This document shows positions 1-7,256 of a stretch of DNA of 11,873 bases, piece by piece. The notes below the pieces were generated by a model that was not told the origin of the DNA, searched no databases, and was given only the letters and a program-made list of their open reading frames with translations. Position 1 is the first letter of the stretch, and every line of letters starts with the position of its first letter. The translations under genes were made by a program, and so were the position numbers. The DNA comes from Isohypsibius dastychi (lineage: Eukaryota; Tardigrada; Eutardigrada; Parachela; Isohypsibiidae). The stretch spans positions 1 to 11,873 of the forward strand of contig JAQIWT010001218.1 in the NCBI GenBank assembly GCA_034696485.1. Reading direction: 5' to 3'.

Positions 1-2137
1 TCATCACTTACTTGACTAACGCCAATGTCCCCACCGGTCTTCGCTTTATCGGGCCAGCTTTGGAGATTGCCGTAGAGAGAGTCAATCGGCTTTATCGGCC
101 GCATTTAAATGTCACATGGACGTCTTTGTACCGACAGGATCAAACAACTTCGGACAGTTGTAACTTGTCACTGGACGAAGGACCTCAAGTGATATCAGAA
201 TATTATTACAACCAAGTAGATCCGGGATCTTGCACTGCTTTCATGATGTCCTGTAAGTATCCCATGTTCAGCAAGGTCATAACCCACACAACGAGATCCA
301 AAGCGGTTAATTAGTTTCCTTGTGTTCAAAACACAGAGAATTTAAACATAACTACAGAAGGACAAAGCATCATCAAGATTTCCATTTCTAGCTTGCAGCG
401 GAGTGACTCGCTCCATAAGTCTTTCGAGAGGTAAGATGGCAGTTCACGTTGTGACCAATTTCAAAATTCACCGGCATTTTCCACAGAATGGAACGTTCCA
501 CTGTTTTCTTGGTATGGTTGTTCTCACGGTGCGTCCAGCAGGACTTTGTAGAATTCATGTTGTCCAATTTCAGTGGCTTCGTCCCCTCGAGGCAGTTCAA
601 TCGCAACGTTTCACCAACAGCATTTGCTACAGCTGGCTCAACTGACCAATTTGCCTCGCTGATTTTGCGGATACTGGGGCTGTACGGCTGGTACCACGCC
701 AGTGTGGTGTACGATGCGAGCCAGCAGCAGACCTTCTATGCGAATATTGGTCAACATATTATAGCGCAAGGACGAAATTCGAGCAAGTTCAGTATCAGTC
801 ACGTGAATTTTCACGAGGAGCAAACATCTTCATATTGGATGACGTTGCAAACAGCTCGAGTGCGAAGTCGAGGTACTAAAACCTGACGGCACAGACAGAG
901 CGCAAATGACGTTTGAATTCTACAGTGATCATCATTCTTGCGGGAATTCCAAGTATCATCAAGTTTTTGGTGGGTACTCTGTTACCCAAGTCAAGTAAAT
1001 GTGAAAGTGCATTGAACATTCACAGAAGACAGCAAACGATCTGAAGATGGCTGGCTCTGATTATGTAAAACGTCCCCGGCCATCTGGACCCGTTGACAAG
1101 AATGTTCTGATCTAGGTGTACCTGACACCCCAGCCTGTTTCGGATATGTCCGCTTTACAGAAACTCTCAGAGCCAGCTTTCTCCGAAGTACGTGCGTGGT
1201 CTTAGTTGGAAAATTAATTCTGATGATGTTTTCTTTAGTGTTTTGAGTCGCCACCGAATCTGATAGTCCTGACTCACAGTCCAACACTTCGGCCACTACC
1301 GGAGTTGAACGAACAAATAATCGATCTTGCGAAAGAAAAATACAGCTTTTCGTACGAGGATGGAGCTATGGTAAACTATTCTGATTATTTAAAATAGAGT
1401 GGTCATTCATTTATGTTGTAAGCCCATGAACATGCATTCAACACGAGCGACATTTGATCTGATTGAAATATGGACGAAGATCTTGAACAATTCACTGCCG
1501 AGATCTTCCTCGTCGCATAATGATTCTTGCGGCACGGAATATATAACCAGGAAGGTCCTTAATCAGAGCTTTAATTTGGAGACCGGCAAAGTTTTCATCG
1601 ACGACAAGGGAGTTCGGGTTTTCGATGTTGACATTTACGCATATGACGGAATCAATCCGTCCATGAAGGTTAAGTACCAGAAAGTCTGTTGGACTGTTCT
1701 TACGAGTTTTGTGGTTTCTAGCTGAGTGGGACTTATGATGCAGTTGATGATCGGCTTCAAATTTTGAGCTCCAACACCACCAGCGTTTTCACTTCTCCAC
1801 CAATCGACGTTCCAATATGCGGATTCGTTGATTCAGAAAATCGCTGTCTCGGAAAAGGTACGCACCTGCACAGGCCGTTATATTTTTTTCCTCCAATATT
1901 ATTCATTATACAGGAAGATCAAACATCATCATTGGTGCTGCCGTTACCGTTCTTGTGTGCATGATGGCTGCATTTTTTATTATACTCAGGTAACAACGAC
2001 TGCGATGCTCTTACTACATACATGCTTTTTGGAGAAAATACCGTAGTTGTTCCAGGTGCACACGCTTCATGAATAGCGACAGTGACACCGCAAGCTGGTG
2101 GAGGCTTTCCGAAACAATGCTGATCTACTTTGATTAA
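1..2137 (+). CDS. Gene A: short-tail natriuretic-peptide-receptor-like protein, 5' partial
   Basis: Single-pass receptor with an ANF-receptor ligand-binding ectodomain, predicted at the plasma membrane. Exons: <1-252, 392-430, 487-511, 574-872, 926-969, 1026-1064, 1116-1187, 1239-1370, 1423-1668, 1722-1857, 1914-1989, 2056-2137. Intron phases are 1,1,2,1,0,0,0,0,0,1,2, all GT-AG. About 479 codons are in the window; comparison with gene B places the first base near residue 23, so start codon and signal peptide lie upstream. Family landmarks: GPALEIAVERVNRLY (lobe I), EWNVPLFSCGFVP, LYGWYHASVVYD, YSFSYEDGAM, RATFDLIEIW, NQSFNLETGKV and SPPIDVPICGF just before the membrane, matching the YPPPDIPKCGF-type segment of NPR/GC receptors. 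The transmembrane helix lies in 1914-1989. The tail has 27 residues and stops at TAA 2135-2137. No kinase-homology or cyclase domain follows. Splice sites were chosen by reading frame and by exact agreement with gene B; eight internal exons have equal length in both. Ligand unknown. Confidence 0.85.
1914..1989 (+). other. Transmembrane-helix exon of gene A
   Basis: This 76-nt exon encodes a hydrophobic run starting SNIIIGAAVTVLVCMM and ending FFIILR, long enough for one membrane pass. It is entered in phase 1 and left in phase 2, exactly like its 76-nt counterpart at 6333-6408 in gene B. The Arg at the end marks the cytoplasmic side. Confidence 0.8.
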
Positions 2138-3480
2138 ATTCCCACACCTTTGTTGTCCCGCGGTCCATTTTATTTGAATGGAACCACGCGTCGTTGTTTG
2201 ATAAATTTGTCTCCTTTCACAATGTCTGTCCCCTACAATGCACAGTCAAATTTTGTTTCGACCATCAGCGCGTCAGTTTTGTAGCGTGTGGTTAGTTCTC
2301 AAACCCTAGTAAGCACATTGCCTGGGTGCAAAATCTCATTGACAGCTTACAAAAACCTAGATGTCGTATGCACTAAGGATCTAACATGGAATGAAGCCTG
2401 GCAAAGCCTCACGCAAGTTACAAATAAGTAGAGTCAGCCTCTGAGGCTAGAAATACTTCGAGTATTGCTGGTGACCTCAGCCGAAGCAGCGTCGATGGTC
2501 ACCTTCTTTAGACTCCCTCTGCTTCGGTGCGTGAACTTGTATTCTGAATCGAAGGAATTTGGGATCCACCGAGATGAATTTCCAGACATCTTGCAAAGCA
2601 TTTCGGTTAGTTGAGTTACATGTTTACATGATTAGTGTGTCACACACCAGCAATATGGAATCTTTGCTTTGCTGTCGATTTCAACAGGAAATCAACATTG
2701 CAATAAACGGTTGGATTTTAACATCCAAGAATCCGGGTAGAAATCTGACCAATTGTTTAGTAGTCGGTAGTAGCACCGTGGACTCATAGGCTTCAGAATT
2801 AGAAACTTCGCTGAACAGCAGAATTTCTCTGGGTGAGCTTTTACCTGCCGGATTCCAGCTACTGTATCTATCTTTCACTCATCCCTGACAAGAATGTAGT
2901 GGAATGTGATAGTGCCTAGAATTTAGCGGGAATTACTGACGTGAACTTCAAAGATATATGAAGTATCTCAGTTGGCATGTACCTGTAGTTCAGATTGCTA
3001 TACCGGTATGTATACAGAGTAAAGTGCTAGTTGAGCATTCATCATCATCATCCTTGCAAGGCCACTGAATGACTAGTGACCGTCACAGAGAGACTGTTTT
3101 GACAGTGCAAAATCTGATATGCAACACTAAGAAATCTTTTCTGATTTCCTGTTTCCAAAATAAAGAAAATTTCTTTTTAGGAAATTATTTTTCGAACAAA
3201 TTTGTCCAAGAGGCCATTGACATCGGGAATGTACTGCGCGGTATTTCATCTCAGATTTCTGTGTCGATTCGAATCCGCCATGTACGTAGTTCATTCGTGA
3301 TGGTCGATAAACCTCGAAGCAATAAAGATAATTCGGAGGAATTCCATCAAAGGGTAACATAGACGACCTCGTCTGAAACAACCGGCCGATTTTCTGTTCG
3401 TTTTCGCAACAACATCCGCTTTTCCGGAAAAACCAATTATTATTTTACCGTGAGCCAAACATTAATCGTGAAGAATGTAA
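2138..3480. other. Spacer between genes A and B, no convincing gene
   Basis: About 1.3 kb without a gene I can support. An ATTAAA at 2133-2138 overlaps the gene A stop and could be a very close poly(A) signal; AATAAA occurs at 2702-2707. Two small hairpins sit side by side: AGCCTC/GAGGCT at 2436-2448 and AATACT/AGTATT at 2452-2466. The open frames here are short and have no recognisable family. The stretch 3181-3330 shows a weak resemblance to a receptor-cyclase kinase-homology domain and is reported as a finding. No cyclase catalytic motif was seen in the frames I read. Confidence 0.5.
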
Positions 3481-3488
3481 TATAAAAG
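3481..3488 (+). promoter_or_regulatory. TATA box of gene B
   Basis: TATAAAAG lies 38 bp before the gene B start codon at 3526. Transcription starting 25-30 bp downstream would begin near 3511-3516, giving a 5' leader of only 10-15 nt. The sequence around the ATG (AAACAATG, with A at -3) suits initiation. The position relative to the signal-peptide ATG makes it a credible core promoter. Confidence 0.55.
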
Positions 3489-3525
3489 GAGCATTACTGA
3501 GTTAGAAGACTAGCGTTCTGAAACA

Positions 3526-6500
3526 ATGTTGCTGTACTTAGTGTGTGGTTTAACAGCTGTGTTACCAGTGGCCGTGTCGTACAACGTTGAATTTATCACT
3601 TATTTGGTCAACACTAAATCTGTAACTGGGCTATATTTTGTCGGCCCTGCTATCGAGACAGCAATAGAAAGGGCCAATCGGTTATATGGTTCACATATGA
3701 ATATCACATGGACATCACTCTATCGGCCAGAAGCGAACAGTTGTTCGTTAGCGCTTGAGGAAGGGCCGATCATTACATCTGAGTATTATTACAAGAACGT
3801 CAAGAAGAATTCCTGTGTCGCCTTGATGATGTCCAGTAAGTACTTACTCCAGTACGGTGAGAGCACAAAAGTCTTCGAGAATCAGTGTTTTAATGGAGGT
3901 CACGCATGACCTGCGACACAACTTCCCTTCCCACTACCCAATTTTCACCCTCAAGATCTAGGACATATGTGATTGTCTTCCACCGAGAAAAATAACTGGG
4001 TGAAGATAATTCAGATCTGCACGCGAACTTGGGAGTGTCGTGTTGCCATTGTTGCCAGACAAAGGAATTCCAAAGAAGAAAACTAAAACCGACCCATTTC
4101 CTCTCGAAAGTGCTCTTTGATGAATGGAGATCTTTAGGCCATGCCAACATTTTTTGTTTCGAAACTCGATCGCAATTCTCACGAAAAATTTCGAAACATT
4201 CGGCAATCGATCATGTAATTGTGCTTTCACCCATGCCAAGTTTTACCGAAGAGCCAAAATATGCCACCTTAAGAGTTAAGACGGTGTTCAAATTTAGCTT
4301 GGTTGCTCGGTGAATTCTTGGGTGAGGGATAGTGTACTGTATTGACCTGCTCTCCCACCTAAACACCTCGACTTATTTGCAAGATGTGTCAACGGTTGCC
4401 GTAATGAATTTGAATTTCGGTAAATTTCCAGTTACTCCGATCGGTTTATAGATGTTGGACAACTTTCTCTTTGATTCCCCATAAAATCGTGCTTAGACTC
4501 TACGAAATTGCGGATTTTTCCTTGATGGAGTTTCCGGAGAGATAATGACCGGTGATTCTCATTTTTCTGTTTCTCACCTCTTTGATATAACAGAAAAATA
4601 GGTGTTAGGAGACGATAAAAATCGAAGTCAATAATTATCAAATAAAAAGTCGAAATTCGATCCAGAACGTGGAAAATCGTTAAAACTAGCTCAAAAACGA
4701 GATAACCCCAGTGGTTGTTATTGAATTATTATGGTAAGCGGCCGCTGATTCTTTGATATACTGACAGACATGCCCGTCTTTCAGCATGCAGCGGTGTAAC
4801 GCATAACATCCATCTCTCACGAGGTGAGTAAAGCTAGAAAATTCTTCGAGGCCTTAAGGCCTCTTAAGGTGTCAATTGACACTCCGACATTGAAACCCCT
4901 CTTTCACAGAATGGAACGTTCCTCTGTTTTCCTGGTAGGGATTACTTTATTGTCATATGAGACGTTCTGTGACATTTTCTAAATCTAGTGGCTTCGTGCC
5001 CTCATCTCAATTCAATCGCGACATATCCCCTACTGCTTTCGCAACAGCTGGCTCAACCGACCAGTTTGCAACGATTATTCTGCGGACCTTGGCACTTTAC
5101 CGCTGGTACCATGCCAGTGTTCTCTACGACATTAGCCAACAGCAAACATTCTTTGCTAACGTTGGACGGTCCATTGTTCAGCAGGCTCGTCTTATGAGTA
5201 ATTTTAGCGTCAATCAAGTTAATTTGAATGAGGAGCACTTGTATTCATATCGCACCACATTGCAAACAGCCCGTGTACGAAGTCGAGGTACTGTGCATGC
5301 GATGCTAACTCGTAAAGTCCAGTGCAGTGAGGGAACGTTCATTCTAGTGATCGTTATTCTCATGACAATCCCCAACGTTCTCAAACTCTTAGTAAGCGAT
5401 ATCTTTCTTTCATTCAGATAATGATAAAAATCAATTCGTTCTTCCAGAAAGTTGCAAAGGAACTGAACATGGCCGGCAATGATTATGTAACAATATTTGA
5501 TGCAAACAGTGTCACCATACGTATTCATTTTGTCCTGTCCAGGTTTTCTTGACCGCGCAGCCCCTGTGGGACGCACCCAGTTCAAACAGGTTTTCAGAAA
5601 CTGAATTCACAAAAGTAACAGCCGCATCCAATCGAGTTTGACAAAAGCTGGCGAATCTTTATTGTCTTTGCTCAGGAGTTCAAGTTTCTTCCCAACCTGG
5701 TGGTATTTGCACACAGCCCAACTACGAGGCCGTTGCCCGATCTAAACAACGAAATCATCCAACGTGCTAAACAGACCTTTAATTTTACTTTTGACGACGG
5801 AGTCCGGGTAAGCTTCATTCGTCTGAGACATGATCATGTGGTCAAAGGGTTTCAAATAGCCTCTAGATTTATATGCCACCCGTGCTGCTTTCGACCTCAT
5901 CGAAATGTGGGCCAAGGTCATGAATGACTCCCTGTCAACGAATCAGCCTTGTCGCATGGAGTACATCAACGACCGAGTTTTGAACCGTAGCTTTGATCTT
6001 GAAACTGGCCGTGTGCTGATCCAGGCCAACGGAGTGCGAATGTTCGACATTGATGTTTATACATATGATAAGCGCACCGCGTCCATGAAGGCAAGAAAGT
6101 TCACAATCGGTTGGCATTGCACAATTTCGAAATAATATTTTCAGGTTAGTGGAAGTTACGAGGCGATTGAAGATCAACTGGAGTTTCCGAACTCCAACAC
6201 CACCACGGTTTTTTCGTATCCCCCCGATGACGTCCCAGTTTGCGGTTTTTTGGACGAAGAGAAGTTTTGTCTCAGAAGTAACCTGCTTTTAATGCTCGAA
6301 AAGTCTTTGTTTGTTTCAACGGCGCATTTTAGAAACATCCTCTGTTATCATCGGTTCGGTGATTCCAGTGATTGTGGGCTTGACCGTGTTGTTGTTGATT
6401 CTCTACAAGTAAGTCAGATCTCAATATGCTCCACAGGGGGAAAAATGTGCTGAGCATTCGCAGATGCATGAGATCCGTGAAAGGAGATGCGGCAGATTCA

Positions 6501-6575
6501 TGGATACTTTCGGAACAAATGCTGGCATATTCTCATGTCATGCCTATTGCATCCAGCTCTTTCATGATATACTAA
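3526..6575 (+). CDS. Gene B: short-tail natriuretic-peptide-receptor-like protein, complete
   Basis: Tandem paralogue of gene A, predicted 503 residues. Exons: 3526-3835, 4785-4823, 4910-4934, 4989-5287, 5348-5391, 5448-5486, 5543-5614, 5676-5807, 5860-6090, 6145-6277, 6333-6408, 6464-6575. The start is the first ATG after the TATA box and opens a signal peptide (MLLYLVCGLT, probable cleavage after AVS, residue 18). The ANF-receptor ectodomain spans about residues 22-440, with N-glycosylation sequons such as NIT at 59. Landmarks: FVGPAIETAIERANRLY, EWNVPLFSCGFVP, LYRWYHASVLYD, FNFTFDDGVR, RAAFDLIEMW, PPDDVPVCGF. The transmembrane helix is near residues 446-465, followed by a 37-residue tail ending at TAA 6573-6575. 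Length and layout match NPR-C-type clearance receptors (human NPR-C also has a 37-residue tail) rather than roughly 1,000-residue guanylyl cyclases. Intron 9 (6091-6144) has a GC donor. Intron 1 is 949 bp against 139 bp in gene A. Ligand unknown. Confidence 0.88.
3836..4784 (+). other. Intron 1 of gene B, unusually long (949 bp)
   Basis: GTAAGT donor at 3836 and TTTCAG acceptor ending at 4784. The matching intron of gene A has 139 bp, and nearly all other introns here have 50-110 bp. I see no protein family in its open frames and no terminal repeats. It contains an AGGTCA inverted repeat at 3897-3912. An enhancer-bearing first intron or an old insertion are both possible. Confidence 0.75.
3897..3912. 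promoter_or_regulatory. Inverted AGGTCA repeat, possible nuclear-receptor element
   Basis: AGGTCA at 3897-3902, a CGCA spacer, and TGACCT at 3907-3912 form a perfect inverted repeat with 4-bp spacing. AGGTCA is the core half-site of many nuclear hormone receptors. It lies 62 bp inside intron 1 of gene B. Binding is only inferred. Confidence 0.3.
4848..4882. repeat. Two adjacent perfect palindromes inside intron 2 of gene B
   Basis: GAGGCCTTAAGGCCTC (4848-4863, 16 bp) and GTGTCAATTGACAC (4869-4882, 14 bp) are both perfect and only 5 bp apart, in an 86-bp intron. The same intron in gene A has 56 bp, and the palindromes account for about the size difference. They could form two RNA hairpins between donor and acceptor. 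Confidence 0.7.
6091..6144 (+). other. GC-AG intron (intron 9 of gene B)
   Basis: The exon ends ATGAAG and the intron starts GCAAGA, which fits the strong AAG|GCAAG context typical of GC donors; it ends TTTTCAG. The equivalent intron in gene A (1669-1721) starts GTTAAG at the same codon and phase. No GT nearby restores the frame, so the GC donor is the best reading. Confidence 0.75.
6333..6408 (+). other. Transmembrane-helix exon of gene B
   Basis: The exon encodes a hydrophobic run beginning SSVIIGSVIPVIVGLTVLLL and ending ILYK. It has the same length and phases as exon 1914-1989 of gene A. It separates the ectodomain from the short tail. Confidence 0.8.
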
Positions 6576-6605
6576 CTCTTTCAGCTCTTTCATTATATAC
6601 TAACA
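6554..6605 (+). repeat. 28-bp tandem duplication at the gene B stop codon
   Basis: A unit starting CAGCTCTTTCATGATATACT at 6554 is repeated from 6582 with one mismatch (G to T) over the 23 bp that continue. The gene B stop lies in the TACTAAC of the first copy. The second copy would give nearly the same last residues and the same stop, so the duplication hardly changes the protein. Confidence 0.7.
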
Positions 6606-6627
6606 TGCCTCATCTGCCCAAGAATTT

Positions 6628-6820
6628 GAATTACCGTAATGACCGAATTAGAAGCCCGGGCTACAATTCTTTCAGAGCAATTTTTCCAACCTGTCACGTG
6701 ACGAAAAAAAGCGTTTTTTAAAGGGGGGACCCTTGAAAACTAGGGTAAATTTGGGCTTCTATTTCGGACTGGGCTTCTATTACGGGGGGGGGGCTTCTAA
6801 TTCGGTCATTACGGTATTCA
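6628..6820. mobile_element. Foldback / MITE-like element with perfect 26-bp inverted repeats
   Basis: The left arm 6632-6657 (TACCGTAATGACC...GAAGCCC) is the exact reverse complement of the right arm 6791-6816. Similarity extends a few bases outward on both sides with a one-base indel. The inside is about 130 bp without coding capacity. It holds two further GGGCTTCTATT copies (6753 and 6771) in the same orientation as the right arm, a GTCACGTGAC palindrome near 6689, and a run of ten G at 6784-6793. If the terminal TA on each side is the target duplication, it fits a TA-inserting DNA transposon derivative. No transposase is present and I cannot name the family. Confidence 0.7.
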
Positions 6821-6886
6821 TATTCATATTCATCAAACTCAGGATCTCACGGTCGATGTGTGAGAGTTGAATTGCTGTGTACCAGC

Positions 6887-6904
6887 AAATGCGCATGCGC
6901 ATTT
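6887..6904. promoter_or_regulatory. NRF-1-type palindrome, candidate promoter element of gene C
   Basis: An 18-bp perfect palindrome (AAATGCGCATGCGCATTT) contains TGCGCATGCGCA at 6890-6901, an exact match to the consensus site of animal NRF-1 (Drosophila erect wing). Such sites sit in promoters of broadly expressed genes. It lies 367 bp before the first ATG of gene C, so it is best assigned to that promoter. Confidence 0.5.
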
Positions 6905-6919
6905 ATTACGCTCTTGGTA

Positions 6920-6925
6920 AATAAA
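6920..6925 (+). terminator. Possible poly(A) signal downstream of gene B
   Basis: This is the first AATAAA I see after the gene B stop, about 345 bp downstream. If used, the MITE-like element and the NRF-1 palindrome would lie within the gene B 3' UTR. The motif is common by chance in A/T-rich sequence, and another occurs near 7087. Confidence 0.25.
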
Positions 6926-7256
6926 ATAGGCTGTGTTGATTGTGTTCTACGATACTCGAGTCAAGCACACGTCATGAAAGCAGTGGAGTACCGGCCAAGT
7001 TCGAGTCAAGCCGAACACGTTACACTTGCTCACGGATTTCGCAAACTGCGCTCACGTCGAAAAGTTGAAAAGTGATTATTTGCTCGAATAAAGAGAAGTA
7101 GAAGACTGACAAACAGCATTGTTTCCTCGCACAGCCAAAAGAAAATCAATCCCTTCTGGCAAGTTGCTTGCTTCTTCGCTCAAAAAACACTCGCCTGGTC
7201 GCGCAAAAAAACAAGAAGAATGTTACCATGTTGACTGCCACGTTTTTTAACCGCAG

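Noticed and set aside
512-550. Read-through of gene A after EWNVPLFS into WYGCSH...
   Set aside because: It runs into TAG, and the paralogue has a stop directly after the same point. The GTATGG donor at 512 gives the conserved FSCGFVPS junction in both genes.
3250-3320. tRNA-like B-box (GATTCGAATCC) near 3265
   Set aside because: No matching A-box, acceptor stem or anticodon stem could be formed around it.
4029-4313. Open frames inside intron 1 of gene B
   Set aside because: No family resemblance, no start context and no repeats at the edges; frames of this size occur by chance.
6537-6584. Extra intron in the gene B tail ending at a TACTAAC...CTTTCAG acceptor
   Set aside because: The only donor is a poor GTCATG and the next frame stops soon. 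The acceptor-like sequence is explained by the 28-bp tandem duplication.
6689-6698. GTCACGTGAC E-box palindrome as a promoter element
   Set aside because: It lies inside the foldback element, so it is more likely part of that repeat than a regulator of a local gene.
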